NCBI GenBank assembly: GCA_015206945.1
Contig: JADEXV010000051.1
Span: 1 to 37,544 of the forward strand
DNA from: Nostocales cyanobacterium LEGE 12452
GTDB lineage: Bacteria; Cyanobacteriota; Cyanobacteriia; Cyanobacteriales; Nostocaceae
Direction of reading: 5' to 3'
Length of the DNA: 37,544 nucleotides
The translations under genes and the position numbers were made by a program. Shown piece after piece: positions 8,529 through 18,900 of the stretch (positions within the stretch are counted from its first letter, which is position 1; each line of letters opens with the position of its first letter). Below the pieces are notes generated by a model, which was not told where the DNA came from, searched no databases, and saw only the letters and a list, made by a program, of their open reading frames with translations.

Positions 8529-11500
8529 ATGTTTGTTGACTTCTTTATTAAGCGGCCAATTTTTGCGTCGGTATGTGCGATCGTCATCCTTTTAATCGGA
8601 TTAATCAGTATTCCCACACTACCGATCGCAAGATTCCCAGAAATTAGTCCCACCCAAATCACTGTAACTTCCAACTATAGCGGAGCTAGTGCAGAAGTCG
8701 TAGAAAGTGGAGTGACAAATATCTTAGAAAGGCAAATCAACGGGGTTGAGGGACTAAGATATCTCACTTCCAGCAGCAGTAACGATGGTACTAGTACCAT
8801 TACAGCCACTTTCGATTCATCGCGTGATAAAGATATTGCAGCGGTGGATGTGCAAAATCGTGTTTCTGTTGCCCAGCCACAACTACCAGACTCTGTGCAA
8901 CGCACGGGAGTGCGAGTATCGAAAGAATCTAGCAATATTCTCTTAGCGATTGGTTTATTCGCTGAAAATAAAGAGTACGACAATATATTCTTAAGTAATT
9001 ATGCCGACCTTTACTTAGCAGATGCCCTAAAAAGAGTCAAAGGCGTGAGCAACGCTCAAATTTTTGGTGAACGTCGCTATGCAATGCGCCTGTGGCTAGA
9101 TCCGAGTCGCCTTGCTAGTCGGGGACTAACGACCAAGGATGTAGCGAATGCTTTATCTGAACAAAACTTGCAAGTTGGTGCAGGGAGAATTGGACAAGAA
9201 CCGGCTCCTGAAGGGCAAAGATATCAACTTGATGTGCGTGCTGCTAGCCGATTAGCAGAACCATCAGAATTTGAAGAAATTGTCCTGAAAACTGGAGATG
9301 ATGGCACATTAGTCAAGCTCAAAGATGTCGGTAGAGCGGAACTGGGTGCAGAAAACTACAGTTCATTTCTGCGATTTCGTGGTAACGATGCTGTCGGTTT
9401 AGGGATTTATCAAGTTCCTGGTAGTAATGCCTTGGATGTCGCTAAGGGAGTCAAAGACGAACTAGCGCGATTAGCTCCGAGTTTTCCCCCAGGGCTGAAA
9501 TATCAGGTAGCTTTTGACACGACATCCTTTGTAGAAGAGTCGATGTCAGAAGTTATCAAGACTCTGATTGAAGCGGTAGTGCTAGTTGTAATTGTAATTT
9601 TTGTGTTCTTGCAGGACTGGCGAACTACTTTAATTCCAGCACTTACCATTCCGCTTTCCTTAATTGGGACATTTGCCTTTGTCAAAGTTTTTAACTTTTC
9701 CATCAATAGTTTGACTTTATTTGGTCTAACTTTAGCATCGGGGATGGTGGTAGACGATGCGATCGTGGTGGTGGAGCAAATCAGCCGTTTTATTCAGGAT
9801 AAAGGAATTAGTCCTCGCCGAGCCGCTAGCGAATCAATGGCGGAACTGTTTGGCGCAGTTATTGCCACTTCACTAGTATTGATGGCAGTGTTTGTGCCAG
9901 TGGCGTTTTTTCCAGGAACCACAGGCGCACTTTATCGGCAATTTGCGCTGACGATCGCTTTCTCCATTGCGATTTCAACTTTTTTAGCTTTGACGTTGAC
10001 ACCTTCTTTATGTGCGCTGCTGCTGCGTCAAGGACAAAAACCTTCAGGCTGGCTGGGTTGGATTTTTGACCGGATTAATAGATTCTTGGAATGGGTAAGG
10101 TCAAGTTACGAGCGATCGCTTACCTGGATGGTACGATTCAAAAGCATCGTCATTGGACTGTTTATTGTTTCTTTGGGAATGACTGCTTGGCTGTACACCA
10201 CAGTACCGACAGCCTTTCTACCCGATGAAGACGAAGGCTACTTCATCACTATCATCCAAGGACCTCAAGGAGTTTCGCTGCAATATACCAGCGATGTCAT
10301 GGCACAAGTAGAAAAAGAAATCTTGCCACTTCCAGAAGTCCTGGGGACTTTCGCCGTGGGAGGATTTGGTTTTAGTGGTAGCACCGCCAATAGCGGCATC
10401 ATCTTTACAACTTTAAAACCTTGGGCAGAACGCTCAAGACCCGATCAATCAGTACAGGCGATTATTGGCAAATTACAAGGGAAGTTATTATCCATCCCAG
10501 AAGCTAGGGTTTTTCCTGTAAATCCGCCACCAATTCAGGGTTTAGGCAACTTTGGCGGCTTCGTCTTTCAACTGCAAGACCGCAGAGGTAACAGTGGCTT
10601 AGAAAATCTAGTCCAGTCGATGGGTCAGTTGCTGGGTAAAGCTAATCAAACACCAGGATTACAAGCTGTATTTAGCACCTTTGCCGCAGATACACCACAA
10701 TTGCTTGTGGAAGTGAACCGCAATAAAGCCAAATCATTGCAAGTTTCCATAGATGATGTCTTCAGTACTTTACAAACTGCTTTGGGATCGCAATATGTAA
10801 ATGATTTTAATCTCCAGCAGCGTAATTATCGGGTGTATATCCAGGCAGATCAACAGTTTCGTTCCAATCCAAAAGATATTGGCAAACTATACGTTCGTTC
10901 TCAAAAGAATCAAATGGTTCCTTTGAGTAACTTAGTCACAGTTACTCAGACTGTGGGAGCGCAAACGATAAATCACTATAATCTGTTCCGCTCAATTGAA
11001 ATTAATGGTTCCGCCGCTCCTGGCTCTAGTTCAGGAGACGCAATTAAAGCAATGGAAAAAGTTGCTAAAGAAGTTTTACCTGCCGGTTATGGTTACGAAT
11101 GGTCAGGAACTGCATTAGAAGAAATAGATTCTGGTGGTTTAGCACCGCTAATCTTTGGATTAGGAATAATCTTTGTATTCTTGGTACTAGCTGCTCAATA
11201 TGAGAACTACGTTGATCCCTTTATCATTCTGTTATCAGTTCCCTTAGCTATTTTTGGAGCGCTTATAGCTCAATCAATGCGGGGTTTTGCGAATGATGTT
11301 TACTGTCAAATTGGTCTAGTAATGTTGATCGGTTTGGCTAGTAAGAACGCAATTTTGATTGTGGAATTTGCTAACCAATTGCGAGACCAAGGGCTTTCGA
11401 TTACCAAAGCAGTAATTGAAGCTTCACAAGAGCGGTTGCGTCCAATTTTGATGACTGCTTTTTCTACACTATTGGGGATTTTCCCCTTAGCTATTGCTAC

Positions 11501-11720
11501 AGGTGCTGGTGCAGGAAGTCGGCAATCTTTGGGAACAGCAGTTTTTGGTGGAATGTTAATCGCTACTTTCTTGAGCTTGTTTGTCGTCCCGATTTTGTAT
11601 ATCGTGATTAAAACAACAACAGAGCGATTTATCAAACCAAATCGACATCAAGAATTACCAGTAGAAGCAGTGTCATTCAATGGTAGTACTGCTGTATATT
11701 CACCAAAAGCTGAGGATTGA
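8529..11720 (+). CDS. RND efflux permease, HAE1 (AcrB-like) family
   Basis: This 1063-residue inner-membrane proton/drug antiporter subunit begins MFVDFFIKRPIFASVCAIVI, the standard HAE1 N-terminus with TM1. The two conserved transmembrane acidic residues of the proton relay are D409-D410 in GMVVDDAIVVVE, and the TM10 lysine is K939 in GLASKNAILIVEF. These correspond closely to AcrB D407/D408 and K940. Two large periplasmic loops (about 40-335 and 560-870) form the porter and docking domains, and the length is normal. It works with the upstream adaptor and an outer-membrane channel to expel hydrophobic compounds. The substrate is unknown. The start has a poor ribosome binding site because a heptamer repeat occupies that position. 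Confidence 0.96.
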   Translation: MFVDFFIKRPIFASVCAIVILLIGLISIPTLPIARFPEISPTQITVTSNYSGASAEVVESGVTNILERQINGVEGLRYLTSSSSNDGTSTITATFDSSRDKDIAAVDVQNRVSVAQPQLPDSVQRTGVRVSKESSNILLAIGLFAENKEYDNIFLSNYADLYLADALKRVKGVSNAQIFGERRYAMRLWLDPSRLASRGLTTKDVANALSEQNLQVGAGRIGQEPAPEGQRYQLDVRAASRLAEPSEFEEIVLKTGDDGTLVKLKDVGRAELGAENYSSFLRFRGNDAVGLGIYQVPGSNALDVAKGVKDELARLAPSFPPGLKYQVAFDTTSFVEESMSEVIKTLIEAVVLVVIVIFVFLQDWRTTLIPALTIPLSLIGTFAFVKVFNFSINSLTLFGLTLASGMVVDDAIVVVEQISRFIQDKGISPRRAASESMAELFGAVIATSLVLMAVFVPVAFFPGTTGALYRQFALTIAFSIAISTFLALTLTPSLCALLLRQGQKPSGWLGWIFDRINRFLEWVRSSYERSLTWMVRFKSIVIGLFIVSLGMTAWLYTTVPTAFLPDEDEGYFITIIQGPQGVSLQYTSDVMAQVEKEILPLPEVLGTFAVGGFGFSGSTANSGIIFTTLKPWAERSRPDQSVQAIIGKLQGKLLSIPEARVFPVNPPPIQGLGNFGGFVFQLQDRRGNSGLENLVQSMGQLLGKANQTPGLQAVFSTFAADTPQLLVEVNRNKAKSLQVSIDDVFSTLQTALGSQYVNDFNLQQRNYRVYIQADQQFRSNPKDIGKLYVRSQKNQMVPLSNLVTVTQTVGAQTINHYNLFRSIEINGSAAPGSSSGDAIKAMEKVAKEVLPAGYGYEWSGTALEEIDSGGLAPLIFGLGIIFVFLVLAAQYENYVDPFIILLSVPLAIFGALIAQSMRGFANDVYCQIGLVMLIGLASKNAILIVEFANQLRDQGLSITKAVIEASQERLRPILMTAFSTLLGIFPLAIATGAGAGSRQSLGTAVFGGMLIATFLSLFVVPILYIVIKTTTERFIKPNRHQELPVEAVSFNGSTAVYSPKAED

Positions 11721-11851
11721 GTATCTTTCGTTATCGATTGGAGCAAATCAATTTAGAGAATTGCAAAAATTCTACAACGCCCTCAAAATTTCCATGTGGG
11801 CATGATAACAAACCAGAATGTATAGTACGAATGTACGCTGAAATCAAGACA

Positions 11852-13234
11852 ATGGTAACAATAGCAGTCAATCCCTATCTCGATGGCAATTTTGCTCCAG
11901 TCCATGAAGAAATCACCACCGACAAATTGCCAGTCATCGGTGAATTACCCCTTGATCTATCAGGGATTTTTGTGCGGAATGGCCCTAACCCTCAATGGAC
12001 GCCTATCGGCCAATATCATTGGTTTGATGGGGATGGGATGTTGCATGGTGTGCAAATTAGCAACGGCATAGCCACTTATCGTAACCGCTACGTCGAGACT
12101 TTCGGATGGAAAAAAGAACGAGAAGCAGGTAAAGCTATCTGGACTGGGTTGTTAGAACCACCACAAATGGATAACCCTCACGGTCGCTACAAGAATACTG
12201 CCAATACTGCCTTAGTGTGGCACGCTGGTCAAATGTTGGCGCTGAACGAGGGAGGCAAACCTCATGCCATTAAACTGCCTGAATTAGAAACCATTGGCGA
12301 GTACACCTACAATGGCAAGCTGGTTTCTTCCTTCACAGCCCATCCCAAGGTAGACCCCGTTACAGGGGAAATGATCTTCTTTGGCTATTCTCTGTTTGCG
12401 CCACCGTATCTGAAATATAGTGTGGTCTCAGCAGAAGGCGAATTGTTGCGGACAGTGCCAATTGAACTGCCAATAGGCGTGATGATGCACGATTTTGCGA
12501 TCACTGAAAACTACACAATTTTCATGGATTTGCCACTGACTTTTAGCCCAGAGCGATCGCAACGAGGAGAACCTTTAATGATGTTTGAGCGCGATCGCCC
12601 CAGTCGTTTCGGGATTTTACCACGTCACGGTGACAACAGTAATATCCGCTGGTTTGAAAGTCCTGCTTGCTACGTCTTCCATACCCTCAACGCTTACGAA
12701 GAGGGAGACGAAGTAGTGCTGATTGCCTGTCGCATGAGTTCTACAACTGTTTTGAGTTCTGATGATTCGCAACTCGACCCAGATGCAAATATTCCCCGTT
12801 TGTATCGCTGGCGATTTAACCTCAACACTGGTTCAGTGCGTGAAGAGATGTTGGATGATGTAGCTTCGGAATTCCCCCGCGTCAACGAAAACCGATTGGG
12901 GCGACAAAACCGATATGGCTACACTAACAAAGCGGCAAATAGTCCCGTACCTTTATTTGAAGGTATCATCAAATACGACTTCAGCAATGGAAAATCCCAA
13001 ATACATGAATTTGGGCAGGGGCGCTATGGCGGTGAAACTGTGTTTGCGCCGCGTCCTGGTGCAACGGCTGAGGATGATGGTTGGCTAATGACTTTCGTCC
13101 ACGATGAGGGTTCAGATACTTCAGAATTAGTAGTAGTGAATGCCCAAGATATAACGGCTAAACCTGTAGCGCGGGTGATAATTCCCCAACGAGTGCCTTA
13201 CGGGTTTCATGGTGCTTGGTTTGCCGAGGAATAG
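11852..13234 (+). CDS. Carotenoid oxygenase (RPE65/CCD family)
   Basis: From ATG 11852 the protein is 460 residues and begins MVTIAVNPYLDGNFAPV, the usual N-terminus of cyanobacterial carotenoid cleavage dioxygenases. The open frame extends upstream to 11717, overlapping the permease stop, but those 45 codons show no family similarity, so the internal ATG is preferred. The four histidines expected to bind the non-haem Fe(II) are visible: H164 (FTAHPK), H213 (MMHDFA), H277 (VFHTLN) and H453 (GFHGAW). The family oxidatively cleaves polyene double bonds of carotenoids or apocarotenoids to aldehydes or ketones. The exact substrate and cleavage site are not predictable here. No signal peptide is seen. 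It lies 131 bp after the efflux permease on the same strand, and a folded repeat element follows. Confidence 0.93.
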   Translation: MVTIAVNPYLDGNFAPVHEEITTDKLPVIGELPLDLSGIFVRNGPNPQWTPIGQYHWFDGDGMLHGVQISNGIATYRNRYVETFGWKKEREAGKAIWTGLLEPPQMDNPHGRYKNTANTALVWHAGQMLALNEGGKPHAIKLPELETIGEYTYNGKLVSSFTAHPKVDPVTGEMIFFGYSLFAPPYLKYSVVSAEGELLRTVPIELPIGVMMHDFAITENYTIFMDLPLTFSPERSQRGEPLMMFERDRPSRFGILPRHGDNSNIRWFESPACYVFHTLNAYEEGDEVVLIACRMSSTTVLSSDDSQLDPDANIPRLYRWRFNLNTGSVREEMLDDVASEFPRVNENRLGRQNRYGYTNKAANSPVPLFEGIIKYDFSNGKSQIHEFGQGRYGGETVFAPRPGATAEDDGWLMTFVHDEGSDTSELVVVNAQDITAKPVARVIIPQRVPYGFHGAWFAEE

Positions 13235-13246
13235 CTAAATGGGCAG

Positions 13247-13337
13247 TTAGAAATCGCGTCTACACAGACAAAACCCGCGTAAGCGGGTTTCCAATTCTTT
13301 GGCAGGTGAACTTAGTTTGTGTAACCGCGATTTCTAA
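13247..13337. repeat. 91-bp nested palindromic repeat element between convergent genes
   Basis: Outer arms TTAGAAATCGCG (13247-13258) and CGCGATTTCTAA (13326-13337) are perfect inverted repeats. Inside them tacacagac (13261-13269) pairs with gtttgtgta (13315-13323) with one G-U. Further in, AAACCCGC (13271-13278) and GCGGGTTT (13283-13290) form a hairpin with a GTAA tetraloop. The element lies between the 3' ends of the carotenoid oxygenase and CAP genes, so it may terminate both. A fragment of the same core occurs at about 5830-5860, which marks it as a mobile or dispersed repeat. Confidence 0.85.
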
Positions 13338-13373
13338 TCGCCAGGTAGAATCCTCTCTATTGCCGATCGCAAA

Positions 13374-14078
13374 TTATTTTTCCTTATATCCGCCAGCATA
13401 GTTAATCACGCAGATTGTTCTATATGATTTGTGAGTTCCATAAGCAACACCAGAGACTTTAAAAGCACCGTTAAAAATGTTTTTTCGATGGCCGCGATCG
13501 CTCACACCATCATCAATAATTAATTGCATAACGATATCTTGAGCGCTGTTTGGTCCATAACTGATATTTTCACCTGCGGTTGTTTGCCATTTACCATAGC
13601 GGTTGATGCGAGTAAAAGGGTTGCTACCATCGCTACCATTATGACCTATAGCACCTTTTGGTCCTTGGTCTTTTACGTGGTCTTTTGCTCCTAAAGACAT
13701 ACCCTTAGATGCACTCAAGGTTCTTACAGGACGTGCTGATTTGAGAAATGCGATCGCTTCATCAACCGCCTTAACTCCTTCTTGAGTTCGCAGATAAGTA
13801 TTATTAGAAATTTTGACTCGGTTCCCCTCAAAACGCTTTCTATAGTTTTCCAGAATGGGGAGGTATGCTTTAGGATTTGTTCTTACCTTATTTGTTTCAA
13901 CAATTACCTGTTGTTCCAAGGGTGAAAGGTAACTAGCCTTTGCTAATAAAGTTGGACTAGTTTGTTCAACTACTGCTGGGTTAGAGTTGGCTACAGACGG
14001 GTTAGATTGAAGCAGTTGATTTGAGCAGCCCAATACCAAGGTAATTGGCAAAAATACCCAAAAATTCATGCGACGCAT
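13374..14078 (-). CDS. CAP/SCP-domain lipoprotein
   Basis: This 234-residue protein begins [20 protein letters not shown], a lipoprotein signal peptide with the likely lipidated cysteine at 18. A Ser/Asn-rich linker (about 20-48) leads to a CAP (SCP/PR-1) domain covering roughly 50-232. Visible CAP signatures are the N-terminal helix [14 protein letters not shown], an AKDHVKDQ segment carrying the first conserved histidine, GENISYG, and DRGHRKNIF carrying the second histidine. The domain is common in bacterial secreted proteins but usually without an assigned activity. This one is probably tethered in the periplasm or on the surface. It converges with the carotenoid oxygenase gene and lies 263 bp downstream of the acyltransferase gene on the same strand. 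Confidence 0.9.
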   Translation of the reverse strand: MRRMNFWVFLPITLVLGCSNQLLQSNPSVANSNPAVVEQTSPTLLAKASYLSPLEQQVIVETNKVRTNPKAYLPILENYRKRFEGNRVKISNNTYLRTQEGVKAVDEAIAFLKSARPVRTLSASKGMSLGAKDHVKDQGPKGAIGHNGSDGSNPFTRINRYGKWQTTAGENISYGPNSAQDIVMQLIIDDGVSDRGHRKNIFNGAFKVSGVAYGTHKSYRTICVINYAGGYKEK

Positions 14079-14268
14079 CGATTACCTCACAATTTTTCTA
14101 TGGATTAATTTAGTGAATTAGAAGAAATAAGAATTTTCAACGCACAGATAAGTCTGTATACGCTTCTGCCGTTAGAAACGATATCAGGACTTAGTGAGTT
14201 CGCTAAAGAAAGCGCAGATTAACGCGCTAATAATATTGATAAAGTTGCGATTGCCTTTGTTCCTAAAG

Positions 14269-14302
14269 TGTTACAATCTATCACTTAACACCTGTTGTAA
14301 CA
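14269..14302 (-). other. Inverted repeat downstream of the acyltransferase gene
   Basis: TGTTACAA (14269-14276) and TTGTAACA (14295-14302) are perfect inverted arms around an 18-nt loop, about 40 nt past the stop of the minus-strand acyltransferase gene. It could form the 3' end of that mRNA or lie in the promoter of the CAP gene. There is no U-tract. Confidence 0.35.
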
Positions 14303-14341
14303 TTGAAAACACTAAAACGTAAATAATAACAAAAATCTTTT

Positions 14342-15469
14342 TTACACTTTCAGAAACCAGCGTTGCCGATACATCAGAAAACCAACAGCCCACCACAACA
14401 ACACGGTGACTAAGGCAAATAACAGGGAACCATTCAGCACACCCGCCCAAGATGCGAAAAAATTCTGGTAAATCCAATTGTAGCTACTAGGAGCGTCTTT
14501 GCCAGTACCAATAGTAGTTTTGACTAAAATTTTAATTAATAAAACCGATGCAACGAAAAGAGCGATCGCATTTAAGCCCATAATTTCAAAAGGTTTACTC
14601 CAGCGACGCATCAGCCGTACTTCGATAAGTTCATAACAAGCTGCTAGTAATAGTAACGCCCAACCTGTTGTAAATACTACATAAGAACTTGTCCACAGCT
14701 TTTTGTTAATTGGGAATGTCCACCCCCATGCCCAACCTATAATTAAGCAACCGACTCCAAATAATCCTAAACCGATACTTGTACGTGACTGTACAGGTTG
14801 ACTGCGTATCCATTGACCAGTGAAGTAGCCAGCGAGGACGCTTACTATCGCGGGAATAGTACTGAAAAGTCCTTCTGGATCTCCCATAAAATTGAAACCA
14901 TCACCCTTATATAAATGTGCTTTGGGAATAATCAGGCAGTCAACATAAGCGCCGAAATTACCTTCTCGCGTCAAAACTCCCGCACCATATTCTGGCACTG
15001 CGACATACATCATCGTTAGCCAGTAGCCAATGAGTAGCACTGCTGCTAGTATCCATTGACCTTTGCGCGGAAAGTTGAGAACAGCTAGAGAAGCCAGCAG
15101 ATAGGTAAGGCTGATGCGCTGCAACACTCCCATAATGCGGATACTACTCAAATCAAAAGTCCAAATACCTTGATTCCAAAAGCCATTTAGTAGTAATCCC
15201 AAGGCAAAGAGAATAGCGGCACGGCGCAATATCCGCCAGTAAACAGCTGAGGTTGGTTTATTGCCTTCGGTGTATTTTGACAGCGAGAAAGTCATCGCTA
15301 TACCGATAATAAAGAGAAAGAAGGGAAATACCAAGTCCGTTGGTGTGCAGCCATGCCAATCGGCGTGGGCTAAGGGAGGATATACATCATCTGCGACACC
15401 CGCCATATTGACGAGAATCATTCCAGCGATGGTAATGCCGCGAAAAACATCCAGTGAAGTCAGGCGCAT
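14342..15469 (-). CDS. HGSNAT/NagX-like membrane acyltransferase
   Basis: This 375-residue polytopic membrane protein begins MRLTSLDVFRGITIAGMILV. It carries the family signature H35-A-D-W-H-G-C-T-P-T-D-L-V-F-P near the N-terminus and has about ten hydrophobic segments. It resembles heparan-alpha-glucosaminide N-acetyltransferase and bacterial NagX/DUF5009 proteins, which are thought to move an acetyl group from cytosolic acetyl-CoA across the membrane through the histidine onto an amino-sugar. Its bacterial substrate is unknown, and cell-wall or exported amino-sugars are an inference. The start is the first ATG of the conserved N-terminus. The neighbours give no pathway. Confidence 0.88.
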   Translation of the reverse strand: MRLTSLDVFRGITIAGMILVNMAGVADDVYPPLAHADWHGCTPTDLVFPFFLFIIGIAMTFSLSKYTEGNKPTSAVYWRILRRAAILFALGLLLNGFWNQGIWTFDLSSIRIMGVLQRISLTYLLASLAVLNFPRKGQWILAAVLLIGYWLTMMYVAVPEYGAGVLTREGNFGAYVDCLIIPKAHLYKGDGFNFMGDPEGLFSTIPAIVSVLAGYFTGQWIRSQPVQSRTSIGLGLFGVGCLIIGWAWGWTFPINKKLWTSSYVVFTTGWALLLLAACYELIEVRLMRRWSKPFEIMGLNAIALFVASVLLIKILVKTTIGTGKDAPSSYNWIYQNFFASWAGVLNGSLLFALVTVLLWWAVGFLMYRQRWFLKV

Positions 15470-15991
15470 AAGCGGAATTTTATGTTACATGAGTATCTAA
15501 ATTACTCCGCTTGATGCAGGTAAGCAAGCAAAATTTATAGGTCTACTTACCAAATATAGTTTTCATCAAGGTTCCTGCCCATACTATCTTGTACGAAACT
15601 AGAAGTACGCGATCGCACCGCACCCAGACCACAGTTTCAACTATCCAAAAAGGATTGGTAGTACCAGAACTGTTAATAAAGCTAGATATACTCAAATTTC
15701 AATCAATCTACCTATCGTTATTTAAGTGAAAATGCAGTTGTATTGTCACTAGGCTTAGTATAAATTGCTATAAACGAAAGCTATGATGAAAAAACAGCTA
15801 ACTTTATTCAAGGCGTGCTTGCTTATATAAAAACTAAAAATATCGCGGTTTTGTCTCATTAGATAAAAGGTTTAATTACCGATTTTATTTGGGAATGAAA
15901 GCGAATGCAAAGTCATTCACTTTCTATTTTGTTATGCACGATAAATATTACTAAGCTAAAGCTAATAAATTTTATTTAAGGAATAATAATT
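15470..15991. other. Spacer between divergent acyltransferase and DUF4347 genes
   Basis: This 522-bp AT-rich spacer should hold the promoters of both divergent genes. I see no coding potential and no repeat from the families found elsewhere in the window. The only clear signal is an AAGGA ribosome binding site at about 15978-15982, ahead of the ATG at 15992. Confidence 0.5.
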
Positions 15992-18900
15992 ATGATAAAA
16001 CAGCCAGAAAGTTATCATCCTAAAACCAAAACCAAGTCTACTATAAAATTACTAGAAGCAAGCACAAATATTGTTTTCATAGATCCAAAAGTTATAGATT
16101 ACCAAAGCTTAATGGCTGGTATCACACTCGGCAGTGAAGTTGTTATTCTTGATGCCAATAGAGACGGTTTAGCACAAATTACCGAGTTTCTAGCAAAACG
16201 TGAATCCAATTCAGTTCAATCAATTCACATTGTTTCCCACGGAAGTGTGGGGAGTTTGCAGCTAGGGTCAATCAACTTCAACCTTAGCAATCTGGATAGC
16301 TACAAAAATCAGTTACAAAAGTGGGCAAGTGCTTTAACTGATAAAGCTGACATCCTACTTTATGGCTGTGATGTAGCCAGTGGTGAAGGCACAAAATTTG
16401 TACAGCAGATTAGCCAAATTACTGGAGCAGATGTTGCCGCTTCCACTGACAAAACCGGAAGTGCAGCTTTAGGTGGCGACTGGGATTTAGAGGTGAAGAC
16501 AGGGAAAATTGAGGCTTCCTTGGCATTTAAACCTGAAGTAATGCAGGCTTACCAATCGATTTTGCCAGCTAGTTTTACTGGCACATACTCTCAAACCTTT
16601 AACTCATTAGCTATTTCTGGAGCACCAGCTTGGGTTAATGATTCAACTATTTCGGGCTGGTATTCTACGAGAACAACTTACAGCCCTGGTACTGGCAGTA
16701 ATAACACAGGTGGATTGTACAGTTTTGGTAGTGCTAGTAACCTAGACCGGGCACTTGGTTCTCTAGCTTCTGCTACTACAGGAACTATTTATTATGGGTT
16801 GCGACTCCAAAACAACACAGGTTCAGCAATTACTAAGTTGCAAGTAAGTTACGCAGGTGAACAATGGCGTAATGGTGGTAATACATCACAGCAACAGTTG
16901 AAATTCAGTTATCAAACTGGGTCAACTATCACAAGTTTAACAACAGGAACATGGACCCCTGTCACCTCCCTAGATTTCACCGGGCCAATTGCAACTGCAA
17001 CTGCAAGTGCCCTGAATGGCAATTTGATTGCCAATAAAGTTGTTATAACGCCTGTAATATTTAATCTAGCGACCCCAATCGCTAATGGTGAAGAGATTAT
17101 ATTGCGTTGGGAAGATATAGATAATGGAGGCAACGATCATGGTTTAGCCATTGACGATGTATCTATCAAAGTAGATAACACCACTTACATAGTAACTAAC
17201 ATCAATGACAGTGGTACTGGCTCGTTAAGGCAAGCTCTTATCAATGCCAATAACGATCCAGGGATTGAGACAATTATCTTTGATATGACTGGGATATTCG
17301 GTGATGCTACCCCCGACACCATTACCCTCACTTCTGGGCAATTGAATATCACTGAAGGAGTCATCATTCAAGGAACTGGGGCGAATAAACTCACCATCAG
17401 TGGTAACAATACTTTCCGTATTTTTAATGCCAGTGCCTCCCTATCAATTGATGGGTTGAAGATAACTGGAGGAAATGCAGGCAGTAGTAACGGTGGCGGC
17501 ATCTACAGCACTAATAGTGTCACAGTCAGCAATAGTAATTTTTCTGGCAACATAGCGGCCCTTGGAGGAGGCATCTACAGCAGTAATAGTGTCACAGCTA
17601 CTAATAGCACTATTTCTGGCAACACAGCGAACACTAGCGGTGGCGGCATTTACAGCAGTAGTAGTGTCACAGCTACTAATAGCACTATTTCTGGCAACAC
17701 AGCGAACACTAATGGCGGCGGCATCTACAGCACCATTACCACACTTAGTAATAGCACTGTTTCCAGTAACACCACAAAAATCAACGGCGGCGGTATCTAT
17801 TCTGGCGGTGGCACAGTAAGTAATACCACTATATTTGGCAACACCGCTGATAGCGATAACAATAACACAGGTAATGGTGGCGGCATTTATAGATCTGCTG
17901 GTACTTGGAGCATCAGCAACAGCATCATTGCTGGCAATATTGATTTAGGTAATCAAGGTGCCGATGTCTATGGTGGCAACTTCAATGGTAATGCTTACAA
18001 CCTGATTGGCAAAATTGTTGGTAAATTATCGGGGACTCTGGGTACAGGTACAGATATTATTAACCCCAACCCCGGACTCAAACCGTTAGGAGATTACGGT
18101 GGTTCGACAAAAACTCATGCTCTCTACTTTAACAGTCCTGCCAGGAATGCTGGCAATCCCGCTTACAATGGTAGCTTCATTACCGACCAACGCGGCACGG
18201 GTTTTAACCGGATTGAAAGCGGCAGAATTGATATTGGAGCATTTGAATATGTACTTCCAAAAGTCAGCTTTGGTGCCGCTACGTACAATACAACAGAAGA
18301 TAGTACCGCCACTATAGTAACTATTGCTGTTACCTTAGATGCCTCTCCAGAAACGGCTGTCACAGTTCCTATTGTTGTCAAAAATAGTAGTACGGCTACT
18401 AGTGGCAACGATTACATTTTTTCCCCCACTACTATCTCTTTTACTGCTGGGGCGACAGGCTCAAATTTAACACAGCTAATTACTTTTACTATAAACCCAG
18501 ACGATTTACCTGAGAATGCAGAAACAGTTGTACTCAATTTCGGCACGCTAACAGGGACTGATTTGGGGACAATAACTGAAACTACTCTAACTATTGCTGC
18601 TAATGATGCGATTCAATATGCAATTTCCACTTCCACCTCAACTTTAGCTGAAGATAATAGCGGTACTCAAGCTGTTACCTTCACGGTTACTCGCAGTGGT
18701 GGTATTGGCGTGGCTAGTACCGTAGATTATGCTTTTAACGGTGCGGCAACTTTTGGCAGTGACTATAACAATATTCAGGTTACGGGTGGAGGAACTGCTG
18801 TATCTGGGACTTTAAGTTTCGCTGTTGGGGAAACCACAAAGACAATTACAGCCGATGTTTTGGGTGACAACGCATTTGAACTCAATGAAGACATTACTAT

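Noticed and set aside
11717-11851. Extended N-terminus of the carotenoid oxygenase starting at TTG 11717
   Set aside because: The extra 45 residues do not resemble the family, the frame overlaps the permease stop, and MVTIAVNPYLDGNF at 11852 is the usual start.
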